Shown: positions 1-9,780 of the stretch, piece by piece
Layout: each line of letters opens with the position of its first letter
Position numbering within the stretch: position 1 is the stretch's first letter
Source of the DNA: Trichomonas vaginalis G3
Taxonomy: Eukaryota > Parabasalia > Trichomonadida > Trichomonadidae
DNA length: 64,000 bases
Assembly: GCF_026262505.1 (NCBI RefSeq)
Contig: NC_067208.1
Coordinates: 5,279,962 to 5,343,961 of the forward strand
Direction: 5' to 3'
Position numbers and translations under genes: made by a program
Notes under the pieces: generated by a model
Database searches by the model: none
The model's input: the letters and a program-made list of their open reading frames with translations, nothing else
What the model was told of the DNA's origin: nothing

Positions 1-950
1 ATTCACAAGATGTGCGGAACTCTTTCAAGAGGTTTTCCGGAGAACATTCTGAGGAGTTGCTTAGCCTCCTGGGTGACTTCAGAGGTGAGTGGATAGCGAT
101 GATATGGAATTGTGGCATCAGAGAGCAAATTGAGGCAGTAGATAGAAAGAACTGGAAGTTCCTTAAGCAATGAAGAGTTGAAGAACATTTCTGCATCACC
201 TTGGTATGGGAAAATGTTCTTCTCTTCGCCAACTCGGACCGATGTCCATCAGTGGTTTGTTTTACGAGCAGAATAGACGAGGTACCTGTGATCTATGATG
301 ATGTGGCGGATGAGACGAATATATGATGTTAGGATGTGGTGGTCATTGTCGACAACAAGTGGTGTAAGTGGAGCAACGTAGATTGGAGTGACTATGTCGC
401 GACCGGTTGGACCAAGTAATTATGGATTCAAACTGTGAATGCCTTCAAGGATGAGGAATGTGTTGCCTGGAAGTGTCTGTTTCTCTGTTTCGATGTTGAT
501 GCCCTTGTCTTGCTTGAAATCGTACTTGCGGCGAAGAATTGTTTCCCATTTAAGTAACGTGTGGACATTATAAGCAAGAACATAAACATTGATGGCACAA
601 ATGCACTAGAAGTCGTTCTTGCCATCTGGGCCCTTTGGTGTCTTCTTGCGATCGACAAAATAATAGTTCATTTCAATAACAATAGAATAGTAACAGACAA
701 CACGAAGAGCAATGGAAAGACGCTTCACAAATGTTGTCTTGTTTGATGATGATGATTGACAGGCAATTGTAACAACACACTCACTTGGGAATTCTTCAAC
801 AACTTTCTATGCAATACGTGAAAGCTTGTACTGGTGAAGAATATTCACAAACAAACTTCAAGTCATAAACTTTGCACTCAAAGATGGCTTCATTAAATTT
901 TGGAACTGTATCGACTAAGATAAGTTTGGAATACTGTGCGTATCATTATT
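1..950 (-). pseudogene. Decayed uridine kinase / phosphoribulokinase-family gene (host)
   Basis: One minus-strand frame carries the signature of the P-loop uridine kinase/phosphoribulokinase family. In order it shows LHQYKLSRIA, then KVVEEFPSE, a P-loop-like stretch ACQSSSSNKTTFVKRLS, FLILEGIHSLNP, PLTPLVVDNDHH, SYIRLIRHIIIDHRY, SVRVGEEKNIFPYQGDAEMFFNS and LPVLSIYCLNLLS. The order and spacing match nucleoside kinases of this family, which phosphorylate uridine/cytidine in the cytosol. The frame is continuous but interrupted by four in-frame stops (after SRIA, KNDF, SLNP and KTNH). The Walker A glycines read Q and N, so it is not functional. The gene runs off the left window edge. The family call is from motif reading only. 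Confidence 0.6.
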
Positions 951-2259
951 CATGAAGTTAAAATGGATTCTACAATCTGCATTAAATTATGTAAATTATG
1001 AAAGAAAAAATATCAATTAATAAGAAAATAAATAATAAATAAAATCTCTGTTTCTGAGATAGAAATAAATTTTGATTTCTTATGAATGAATTAAAGAGAT
1101 GAATATGATATATATCATTGGATATATCATGTGTTATGAGAAAAAAATAAATTGTTAATTTCGTAATTTGAACAAATATCAAAATTAATTTCGTCTTTTT
1201 TCAATCAACTATTAGTTTGATAGATTGGAAATATGATGTGGAATTGAATGATATCTGGAAATGTTTGTCATTGAGTCTTGTGAACTTGAAATACTTAGAT
1301 TGTGATGGTTATAAGACTTTGAAACTTTCAATCTTTGGAGAATAGTTTGTTTTGAAGTAAGGAAACACAGATGGTGATGAATTTGGTAAATTCAAATGGT
1401 CCAAAGAGTAATGGTGTCAATTTAACCTTGAACAAGATGTTTAAGTATATCTGCAGCAATGTATGATTATAAAAAAGTTGTGTTCTTACGGAGATTCTGA
1501 ATGAAAAAAATTAATGGTTCTGTTATTGGATCATATGAAAGAGAAAAAAGGAATGTTTTAAATACAATGTTAAACATGTATTAGAATTTGTTGTAAATTA
1601 TGTATTTTTTGGTGAGATCTAGAAGAAATAATTACATTTGTTGAATTTTCGTATTATAAAATTAGTTTAAGAGATGGTTTCAGAGAAAGATTTGTAATTG
1701 ATGGTGAATAGTTACATCAAATGAATATACAAAGAGATATAAAGTTGTTGGGTGTTAATTTATGAAAAGTTATGAAATATTGGTATCTATTTCAAGTAAC
1801 TTGTAAGAAATCATAAAGTTTGTATAATACTAATGGTGTTAGATATGTTAAAACGCAATCAAAGTATCTTGTTCTTGCAAGATATGATAATTGTGAATCT
1901 GATTCATATGGTGATACGATATACGCGATGCATTCTTTTATAAGTTCTTTCTTCAATTGATTTTTGATAATATTCAAATGCTGATGGTAATCGCAGTTCT
2001 TTTTATAATTGTTGAGTAATAAGTAAAGCTTCGTGTCACTCTTCTTGATGCTTCTGATTTGTAATTAACTTGGAAGGAAGTGATTGACAATCAAAAGCAA
2101 CATAAGGTGTAAGGCCACGCTTTTGGACAGCAAGGATTCGACTCATTAATTATGGTAATATTTTTCCCCGTTTTTATTCCTTGATGGAAGAGATAAAAAA
2201 TTTTTCTTAAAAATTTTGACGAGGGAAGTAGTTTTCTGAAGTTTACAATTCATTTTAGG
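951..2259. other. AT-rich intergenic host DNA
   Basis: Very AT-rich sequence with only short chance reading frames on both strands. I see no recognisable gene, RNA or repeat here. Confidence 0.6.
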
Positions 2260-3203
2260 AAGAAAAGTATTTAATCTTTCTCAATCTTCTGGTGATGTTT
2301 GGGAACTCTTTTACAATACACACCTAATTCAGAACCTATTTGTGGCACAAACGTTACAGCTAAATCGACAAATAATGAGTGTTTCATATTTGAAAGCATA
2401 TTTATCGCTATTACGACCAATAGTGCCATTTATTTTACGAATACAAACAATAAATTCCTTAATTCCGATTGTTCATTTACTAACTGCAGCAGTAATACAA
2501 AGGTGGATCTCTCTACTTTAACTGTGATAGTTCCATTGTCCAATACCGAACATGTGGCTACAAATCAAAAACAAACTCGATGGACATCATTCATATGTTA
2601 AATTAGTTTAAATTCAAATAATAAAAATTATCTTTATGAAAGTTCTTTTTATTTATGCGGAAATTTAGAAAAACCTTAACAAATATCTTTTATGGAAATA
2701 TTGAAGTTAAATCAATCAACACAAGTTTCTGTGAAGCAACTTTGACTCAGGAATATTCTAAACCAACAAGTCTAAGTAACGTAACATATTCATCATTTTG
2801 TAACACAACATCATAATATAATTTTAGAATTAGATTGGTAACTATAATTTTAATTTTTGTAATGTTTTGAATAATGAACACAAAAATCTGATTATGGAAA
2901 CATTCTGCATTTGGATCAACTGTTCTTATTGAAAACTGTTCATTTCTTGGAAACAAAGGATCAGAAAAGAATTTATCAATATGATGGTTCAATTACAGTT
3001 AAAATTCTTTCTGTGACAGAATAATAGATAAAACATATAATCAGTTACAACAAATAATGTTCAAAATATATATTCTATTCATATCTTTCTCACTTTTCAT
3101 CATATCTGTGTGAAGCTGAGTTTCCTATTATAGATAAAAAGCCTATGAGATCTGCTTTTGATTTATATCATCAATTTTCCTTTAGACGAAGGCGTTAATA
3201 TTC
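2260..3203 (+). pseudogene. Decayed Pmp-like surface protein gene, copy 1 (host)
   Basis: The sequence is closely related to the host gene split over 17431-18067, 40872-41128 and 63053-63227. Shared stretches include DVWELFYNT, NSEPI-GTNV, NSDCSFTNCSS, NVTYSS, LIENCSFLGN and a CEA-F tail. Repeated F-NCSF/GGSI-type motifs resemble the chlamydial polymorphic-membrane-protein-like (Pmp) family, a large surface protein family in T. vaginalis. Relative to the second copy, the frame shifts after FTNCSS and several later stops follow, so this copy is dead. No signal peptide or membrane segment can be assigned with confidence. The Pmp label rests on motif style; BspA-like or other surface repeat families are less likely. 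Confidence 0.5.
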
Positions 3204-3555
3204 ATGATTTATGAATTTATATAATCAAAAAATTGTAATTAAAGACCATTATTAACGAAAGCATTCATCAATTGTTTAATATCAATTGAAATATGAAAAA
3301 CTTTATATTCAAAAGATGATGCGGCTTGATTTCTCAATTTAATTTTCAAAGAGTTCGTATTTGTTACAGTGAATTTAAATAATTAGTACTGATATAGTAA
3401 TGCAATAATATCGGGAACATGGCTCTTAATTTCGAAATAGGTTTTCTTTGTAAGTCATCTAAGTATTAACAAACTGATATTTCAATAAAGAGTTCAATAT
3501 TATAATAGAAATTTGCTATGACAGAAAGAATAAAACTATAGCAAAAAGAATTATT

Positions 3556-3562
<7 letters not shown>
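3204..3562. other. AT-rich host flank of element A
   Basis: AT-rich sequence between the decayed Pmp copy and the poly(A) tip of element A. No gene is visible. Confidence 0.5.
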
Positions 3563-3601
<39 letters not shown>

Positions 3602-3655
3602 TAGTGGGGCTTCCAGGCACTTCGTGCCTTCTAGCCCTGAAGATGTTTAGTATAA
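3563..3655. repeat. Terminal repeat, left end of element A
   Basis: A tract of 37 A is followed by the tip GGTAGTGGGGCTTCCAGGCA. The inner part ending GAAGATGTTTAGTATAAA also occurs, inverted, at 40810-40830. The tip folds as a nested hairpin: GGGCT pairs with AGCCC outside, and GGCAC-TTC-GTGCC forms the inner stem. Confidence 0.85.
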
Positions 3656-3757
3656 ATGAAGTTCTTATATACGGGTCTTCCAGGAGCTTTTCACAAATTA
3701 TATATGTTTTCATGTTTTGTCAAGACTTCTTCGTAAAATCAGACAAAAATAATGTTT

Positions 3758-3816
3758 AGGGTAGAAGGTTAGATATAACCTCTTTTCTAACCTCTTTTCT
3801 ACCCTCTTGAATTTTC
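3758..3816. repeat. Intergenic multi-stem hairpin (GGTTAGA family)
   Basis: GGGTAGA and TCTACCC form an outer stem around GGTTAGATATAACC and a second TTCTAACC arm. It lies just upstream of the methylase gene and belongs to the covarying hairpin family described in the findings. Confidence 0.6.
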
Positions 3817-3888
3817 AAGACTTCTTCGTACATGTTTTGTCACTTTTCTGTCACTTTTCAGGGAAAAAACATTTTTATTAAATATAAA

Positions 3889-4706
3889 ATGAATTTTACA
3901 AAACCACCGTTACCCTTCTTTGGAAATAAGAGTAGATGTAAAGATATTCTATTGAGAGAACTTAAGAAACTACCGAATGGTCTAACATTTGTAGACTTGT
4001 TCGGTGGAAGTTTCTATATATCTCATTTGTGCCATACAATATTTCCTGACTCAAAGATTATATGCAATGACTTCGACAACTATATGGACCGTCTCAAACA
4101 TATTCCAGACACAAACAATATATTGAAAGCGTTAAAAGAAAAGATACCTATAGGTAAGATGGAACGTATACCATTAGATAAGAAAAATATTGTGAGAGAG
4201 GTTTTGAAAAAAGCAGAATATATAGACTGGGATAGTATATCTGCTAGACTATTATATAGTGGTGCTATAAGAGTTCATGACATTGAAACACTTATGTCAA
4301 AAGTTTTATATCTTAACTATACAAATGTTTTCAAAGAGGACATAGAAAAATATATTGAGGGTATAGAGTTTGTGAGATGTCATTGGACAGAGTTGTATGA
4401 AAAATATAAAGACAAGGAAAATGTTTTCTTATAGTGGACCCACCGTTCTATAACACATGGGAATTTCAATACCAAGTAGACTGGACTTTGAGAGACTCTT
4501 TAGAAACTTTAGACGTTTTACATAACCATCCATGCTTTTACTTTACATCCGATAAAAGTGGTTTGGAAAGTGTCATGAGATGGTTAGAGGACATACATGA
4601 CTATGAGTTTAGATACGATAAGATAGAATATGAGAGAGGTCCTATAAACTGGAGAAAGTGTCATAACAAAGAAATTTTACTAGTAAGTAAATGTGGTTTG
4701 AAATAG
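3889..4706 (+). pseudogene. Dam-type N6-adenine DNA methyltransferase of element A (broken)
   Basis: D12/Dam-class signature motifs are visible: PFFGNKSR near the N-terminus, FVDLFGGSF (SAM-binding motif I), NDFDNY (motif II) and DPPFYNT (catalytic DPPY-type motif IV), then the C-terminal half with CFYFTSDKSG. Such enzymes transfer a methyl group from S-adenosylmethionine to adenine N6 in DNA. Adenine methylation is the reported main DNA mark in T. vaginalis, and Mavericks there are a plausible source of these enzymes. The start chosen is the ATG after the AT-rich leader ATTAAATATAAA; an ATG further upstream in the same frame is less likely. The gene is a broken element gene. A fragment of a close relative lies at 17145-17273 in element B. 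Confidence 0.8.
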
Positions 4707-4822
4707 GACTACTTGTTTTAGGTTTTTTCCATTGTGTCATTTACTTATTTGACGTGGCAGAAAGATATAGAGAATATGAAGATGAACCAATGCCTGCAAA
4801 TGTTCAGTATATGTACTCGTAA
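4691..4822 (+). CDS. Small single-pass membrane protein, 43 aa
   Basis: The ORF overlaps the end of the methylase gene by 16 bases. Residues 4-20 (EIGLLVLGFFHCVIYLF) form one hydrophobic segment. The remainder is charged (AERYREYEDE) and probably lies on one side of a membrane. It precedes a run of small virion-type genes with tight spacing. I do not recognise the family. The frame is intact but short, so this call is based on composition and the compact layout. Confidence 0.45.
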   Translation: MWFEIGLLVLGFFHCVIYLFDVAERYREYEDEPMPANVQYMYS

Positions 4823-4845
4823 GAGATATTTTTATCTAATATTAA

Positions 4846-5208
4846 ATGGACGCACAGAACTTAGCGAATGCACAGCAACCTGGACAACCAAACCCAGAGA
4901 ATATTCCAAATGAAGTTAGAATACAAACTGCAATGGCAAACTATGGTCAAGTGCCAACAGATGTACAAATGCAAACTGCCATGTCAAATGACGCTGCGTT
5001 AGGTTTGCCACCATGGTATGCAAATATGAGATGGAAAGAGTTTTATACAAACCCTGAAGTGGGATATAAACAACTTTATGCAGATGACGCGAACACAGGA
5101 GTTGACCCAGAATATGTTTTCTACCAGAGGAGAAACAGAATGTATGAGCTCCAGTTAAAGAATGCTATGGAACTCAACAGGAAACGTAAGAGACTAGGCG
5201 GACATTAG
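4846..5208 (+). CDS. Unknown 120-aa element protein
   Basis: An intact ORF preceded by TTTTTATCTAATATTAA, the motif found before many structural genes of these elements. The N-terminal half is Q/N/P-rich with two similar segments (VRIQTAMANYGQVPTDVQMQ and a shorter repeat of QTAMSN). The C-terminus is basic (ELNRKRKRLGGH), as in small virion or DNA-binding proteins. Only 18 bases separate it from the next gene, consistent with a late structural cluster. I do not recognise the family. Confidence 0.55.
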   Translation: MDAQNLANAQQPGQPNPENIPNEVRIQTAMANYGQVPTDVQMQTAMSNDAALGLPPWYANMRWKEFYTNPEVGYKQLYADDANTGVDPEYVFYQRRNRMYELQLKNAMELNRKRKRLGGH

Positions 5209-5226
5209 ATTTTTACATATAGTAAA

Positions 5227-5469
5227 ATGGGTTTCTTTGGAAGAATAGGAAACTTCTTTCGAAATGTTGGAAGAGGTATATGGAATGGAATAAAATCTGT
5301 CGGAAAAGGAATTTGGAACGGAGTCAAAAATATTGGTAAAAGAGTAGGTCAGTTTGTTGGTATTATACCTAAAGACCCTGAACCAGAAGAACAAGCTCCT
5401 GTTATACAACAGCCTGAACCTGCACCACAGTCTAGTTGGCAACCAAATCCAACACCTCAACCGTATTAA
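5227..5469 (+). CDS. Small amphipathic-repeat protein, possible membrane-active virion peptide
   Basis: An 80-aa protein. Residues 1-45 contain three similar amphipathic units (GRGIWNGIKSV, GKGIWNGVKNI, GKRVGQFVGII) rich in G, K, W and I, followed by an acidic/proline-glutamine tail. Positional and compositional analogues are the N-terminus of 8595-8993 in the same element and 41763-42288 in element C. In related viruses small amphipathic proteins (adenovirus protein VI-like) disrupt membranes during entry; that role here is inference from composition. It is preceded by TTTTTACATATAGTAAA. Confidence 0.55.
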   Translation: MGFFGRIGNFFRNVGRGIWNGIKSVGKGIWNGVKNIGKRVGQFVGIIPKDPEPEEQAPVIQQPEPAPQSSWQPNPTPQPY

Positions 5470-5473
5470 AAAA

Positions 5474-6322
5474 TTATATTTTTATCGTTCGATAGTAGTT
5501 GTATATGAAACTAAGTTCTAAGTAAAACGCATGGTATAATGGAATTATTCTTTTTCTTCCATCTGTAGTAAACCATACTTGAAAGTCTGAAATACTTCCA
5601 CTTGGTGGTTCGTATAACTTTGTAGGTTTTTTCGTAAAAGTCATTTGCCAAGCATAAGAAAGAGTTTTGGGCGCCAGAAAATGAAGCATGAACAATAATA
5701 GCAGCTGGGTCGAAAACATCTTTAAATAAATATGGTTCATCTCTTGCATATCGACTGTAAATATTTGCTAAAGGAAGTTCGACTTTCTGATTTAACATTC
5801 TTTGCAAATAATACCATGACATTGCAGTGAATTCTGTATATATTTGTTCGTCTTTCTTTGGATTGTCTTCGTAGATTTGAAATGACACTTGTGAATTTTG
5901 TTTGTCATATACAATTCTCACATAAAGTGTGCTCTCGGTATTTGCATATTCATCAGCATATTTTGCATAACATGAATTTATTTTATCTTCTATATTTTTT
6001 AACGCAGTCTGTAGAGAAGATGAAAGGTCAACTTGTATTAGCTCAATTTCTTCCCACATTTTTCGTTTCCCTTCAGATATATAATCTATATGAAACCTTA
6101 CAATAAATGGAAAACTTTTATCTTCTACAGACACAAACTTCATTCTACGAAAGCCAATAGCTTTTGTGACAGATGGGTCTCTTAGCCATCTAAGTGGGTA
6201 GTCAAAACGATAGCCTTCATGCTTTACGGTCTCTGTCTCAAACTTTTGACCGACATTCGTAAAAGTTCATCTAATGGTTTAGTTGTAGCAACTCTTGAAT
6301 TTTCTTTTTCTATTGGAAGCAT
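5474..6322 (-). pseudogene. Minor-capsid-like protein of element A (broken)
   Basis: Minus-strand gene starting MLPIEKENSR. It shares a fold-level pattern with 19222-20290, 24891-25432, 42514-43395 and 58396-59253. The N-terminal part has DYPLRW followed by KAIGFRRMKF. The middle has LYVRIVYDKQNSQVSF. The tail has YEPPSGSISDFQVWF then a hydrophobic AFYLELSFIY. These genes sit among capsid genes and are probably minor virion proteins, but I cannot name a family. The start is shared with the fibre gene on the other strand, with 18 bases between the two ATGs. Broken element gene. Confidence 0.5.
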
Positions 6323-6340
6323 ATTTTATCTAGAATAAAA
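6323..6340. promoter_or_regulatory. 18-bp divergent start region
   Basis: ATTTTATCTAGAATAAAA separates the ATGs of two divergent genes. It is nearly palindromic around TCTAGA, so each strand reads a TTTTAT(T)CTA-like motif towards its own ATG. Confidence 0.6.
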
Positions 6341-7626
6341 ATGTCGAAAGAAACAGCGTCTATGAGAGAAATACAACACAACCGACAACTCATTATGCAA
6401 GCTCTAAATAAGAACACAACAAACTTTTCAAACTATTCTAAGATATCTGAGTCATTGAAAGAAGGAAACTTAAAACTGACGATAAACCCAATGACAGACG
6501 AGTTTCTGTTTCAAGACAGTAAGAACCATACTGTTTGTATAAATCCAACAAAAAGAACTTTAAACGAGAAACCTATAGATGAACTTCTTTTGAAGGCAGA
6601 TATTGACAACAAAGCTGACAAAGAGTATGTCATTGAAAAAGTTCAAGAAGAACATGACAGAGCAGATGCAACATATGCAACGAAAGAACATACTCATCCT
6701 GAACTAGCAGATAAAACATATGTTGACAATAAAATGTCAAGTGAAGTGACAAGAGCTGACAAAGAATATTCTAAAAAGACTCATACACATACCATTGCAA
6801 ATATTACAAACTTACAAGAAACCTTAAACAGGAAAAGTGACGTTGGACATACACACGATTTCTTCGCAACTGTTGGTATAGAAAATATTGCAGGAACGGT
6901 TGAAGAACCTGATGGAACTGGTGGGGATGTATTAAATTGGAAACTCCTAACTTTCCACAAGGTTTAACATCGGAGGATGACATAACAACGATGAAAGACA
7001 TTAAATGTAGAAATGTCTATGTCATGGAGGATGAAAACAAAGTTAAATTCACTGCTCAAGATTTAATGATAAAAAAGCTGACAAAACATATGTTAACGAT
7101 GAGTTAGATAAAAAAGCTGACAAAACATATGTTAACGATGAGTTAGATAAAAAAGCTGACAAAACAGAGCTTCAAACGTTAAAGACAGAAATACTTCAAA
7201 CACTATATCCTATAGGCTCTATTTATACGTCAATGAACTCTACCAGACCAGAAGTAGTACTTGGTTTTGGAACTTGGACTCAAATAGTCGACAGGTTTTT
7301 GTATTGTGCAAACTCTTCAAAGGAAACAGGTGGAAGTAAAACGATTTCAGGTGCAAATTTACCTGCGCACAGTCACTACATAAATTTAAGTACATCTGAA
7401 GCAGGTTTGCATAGTCATAGATTTTGGGATTGGTCAGGAATGACAAAAGGTAAAGGATATGATGTTAAAGAGGACGTTAAGTTTGCTATAAATTGTTACT
7501 GGAGTAACACTGAGGTAGGGAGGAAGCCATACACATCGCGTTTCAGGGTATACGCAAACAACGGGACAGAGTAAAGACTACATGCCACCTTACATGACAG
7601 TTTACGCATGGTATAGAAATGCTTAG
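6341..7626 (+). pseudogene. Phage-type tail-fibre protein with tail-collar tip, element A (broken)
   Basis: The N-terminal part is coiled-coil-like (MSKETASMREIQHN). Repeats of the ADKxYVxDE and HTH type follow (ATKEHTHPELADKTYVDNK, KKTHTHTIANI, DVGHTHDFF), typical of trimeric phage fibres. The end has PIGSIYTSMNS, GFGTWTQIVDRFLY, TGGSK, NLPAHSHY, LHSHRF and finally YMPPYMTVYAWYR. This is the signature of the tail-collar receptor-binding tips of bacteriophages, especially of Firmicutes. A second copy lies at 47343-49262 in element C. The likely role is attachment of virions to a cell surface. Broken element gene. Confidence 0.75.
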
Positions 7627-8577
7627 TCGTCATTTTCAACTTCTTTAGCATATTCGTCAGGAGTTGTCTTATATTTGTTAGGAACTGTCTTTGAAAGTAT
7701 ACCACCTTGAACTTTGACAAGTTTGAAACGAGGTCTGACAATAGTAGTTTTATCTTTGCTTGCAGTGTGTACATTTTGCCATGTTTGCCTAAAACTTCAT
7801 AATATTCTCTTGTATACTTTCTTCTATTTTTACGAACACGAATGCGAGTACCTGTCGAGTTCCATTGTTGTCATAGTCAATAGTATTTTCATATGGGTCG
7901 CGTTTAGGTATTTCTATTTTTACTTTGTCACCTTTCTTAAGTTTGAAGCCTGGCATTCTTTCTTGTTTGTCTCTTTTGACTAAACTATTAAATATATAGT
8001 CTTTCTCTAAGTCGGGGTTGTTTTTCATTTCTTCAGGGGAGTGGTTTCCCAAACCTTTTTGTTTACGGCTATTGTAAATATTTAAAACTTGTCTCATCTT
8101 TGCCATGGAGAAGTGTCTATATTTGTCGTCATATGACATTTCATCTACCTCACCACCTTGTGGTTGATTTAAGTCTCTTAAGATTTTTATACAACTGTCA
8201 ATGACACCAAGAGCAGAATGGTTTTGGTCGACAATGAAATATTGGTTTACATTTTTTGAACGCAGATAGTTTTTAATATCGTCTGATTTGAAAGAACGTT
8301 CACAGTCAGATGTCAGTTTTGTTGGATGGTATTTGTCAACAATATTGTCAAAGCAGTTTTCACATCTAAAATATTTTTGGACTGTAATGGTATGGCTTCA
8401 CAGTATCTTGTGTTTTGACCGACAAATATTAGCCAGTATGGTGGTCCATTTCTCTATACCTCGGAATGTTTTCCAAGATATCCATAAACCAAGCATTTGG
8501 TGTTGAACTAAAGAATTTTATCATGAGTGCTTTCTTTGTTGCCTTAGAAACATAGGGTCCTTGTTTGGATTCGTCAT
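7623..8577 (-). pseudogene. Retroviral-type integrase of element A (broken)
   Basis: Minus-strand fragments match the integrase in element C: the core-side piece SSTPNAWFMDILENIPRY and the end of the core plus tail (YNSRKQKGLGNHSPEEM, KLKKGDKVKIEI). The locus ends with a basic/acidic tail. Polinton integrases join element ends to host DNA and generate the 6-bp target duplication. Its start shares a 17-bp divergent start region with the gene at 8595. Strongly decayed; broken in several places. Confidence 0.7.
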
Positions 8578-8594
8578 TTTTTACCCTATAAGAA
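8578..8594. promoter_or_regulatory. 17-bp divergent start region
   Basis: TTTTTACCCTATAAGAA separates the integrase ATG (minus) from the ATG of the small gene on the plus strand. It has the T-rich/TA core seen at the other short divergent start regions. Confidence 0.5.
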
Positions 8595-8993
8595 ATGGGT
8601 TTATTTGGCGCATTAGCAGGAGTTGCATCCAGATTTTTGCCCGCAGTGGAACAATAGCCAGAGGTGCATTTGGAATTGGAAGGAAGATTTTGAGTACATT
8701 AGGTATACTTAAAGAGAAAGCACAACCTATTATACAAACTGTACAGAAAGGTTGGGATGTAGCACGAGATGCAGCAAATCTTATTCCAAATCCTGAAACA
8801 AGAGGAAAAGTTCAAGGATGGATGGACAATGTAGAAGACAAGCAGGAAACTACTATAACAAAGCAAATGACTACTATAACCAAGCAGGGCACTACATGGA
8901 CCAAGGTGAAAGATTCTTTAACAGAGGATATAACCATGCACAACAGTGGGTAAACAACAACCAACGCAACCGCCTCAAACGTGGGGAATGTAA
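8595..8993 (+). pseudogene. Small amphipathic protein of element A (broken)
   Basis: It starts MGLFGALAGVASRFLPAVE, a glycine/alanine amphipathic N-terminus like those at 5227 and 41763-42288. The middle reads RKILSTLGILKEKAQPIIQT and DAANLIPNPETRGKVQGW. A Y/N/Q-rich tail follows. Possibly a membrane-active or minor virion protein by analogy. I cannot name the family. Broken element gene. Confidence 0.4.
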
Positions 8994-9013
8994 AATTTTT
9001 TTACTGAGATGAA

Positions 9014-9169
9014 ATGAACAATACAGCATTGAGACAAATGGGCTCAAGATGGATTTGTCGGCTTCCAGCAGTTACACAACCACGTGTTTGTCAAGTTCTT
9101 CCTATACCTCAAGAAGTTTTAGACCGACTTAAAAAACCTAAACAACCAGTTGAAAACAAACCAAACTAA
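9014..9169 (+). CDS. Small basic protein, 51 aa
   Basis: An intact short ORF beginning MNNTALRQMGSRWICR and ending KKPKQPVENKPN, with a basic, proline-rich C-terminus. It is preceded by TTTTTTACTGAGATGAA, and the same leader with the same spacing precedes the next gene. That tandem repetition of leader plus gene supports it being real. Function unknown. Confidence 0.5.
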   Translation: MNNTALRQMGSRWICRLPAVTQPRVCQVLPIPQEVLDRLKKPKQPVENKPN

Positions 9170-9188
9170 AATTTTTTACTGAGATGAA

Positions 9189-9749
9189 ATGACCGAAGAA
9201 GTTGAAACGGTAGATTTGACACCACAAACAAAAAGTTCAGAACCATTGTCAAAACCTGTCAAAGACTTACAGATGAAGAGAAAAATTCAATAATAGAAAG
9301 TGCCAGGTCTGGAAATACAAACCCTAACTACAAAGTCACTTTTCATAGAAATGGAACGGCTAGTATCTCAAAAAAGAAACAGACTCTCACAAATAAAATA
9401 TTGAAGTCTGAAGGAGCTTTCGAGACAACAGATGGAAAAGTTTACTTCACTGACCAACAGTTCATTATAGAACATCTCATTGACTTAGAGTCGAAATATT
9501 CTAAACTTTACAACAAACACAAAAAGTTGAAAGGAAAACAAAAACAAATGGCATATGATATTATGAAGATGTTGACGAACAACCATACCTGCAAGTGAGG
9601 TAAAGTCAGAGGAACCGAAAAGTGACGAAAAACCGATAGAAGAAGGGAAGCCAAAAACTGAAGATAAACCAAAACCAAAGGTTAGTCAACCTTCATTAGT
9701 GGTATGGGTTGGTCAAAGACTTATGGCAGCCGGTGGTTACGTAAAGTAA
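9189..9749 (+). pseudogene. Unknown basic element protein, relative of 59584-60012 (broken)
   Basis: It begins MTEEVETVDL after a TTTTTTACTGAGATGAA leader. The middle contains SGNTNPNYKVTFHRNGTASI, comparable to FYYVSQSKDGKIYVRKR in the element C gene at 59584 and to GFYIHTMKDGRVQFRK at 62148. A helical stretch (LIDLESKYSKLYNKHKKLKG) and a K/P/E-rich region follow, and it ends LMAAGGYVK. The short beta-rich xxDGxxxxRK module is shared by several small genes of these elements. Function unknown. Broken element gene. Confidence 0.4.
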
Positions 9750-9780
9750 AGAAAAAAAACATTTTTTTATTTTTATAAAA

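Noticed and set aside
3563-3599. Poly(A) tract as the tail of a retroposed gene or LINE/SINE
   Set aside because: It directly adjoins a Maverick terminal repeat, and the same tract is found at the two other ends of this type.
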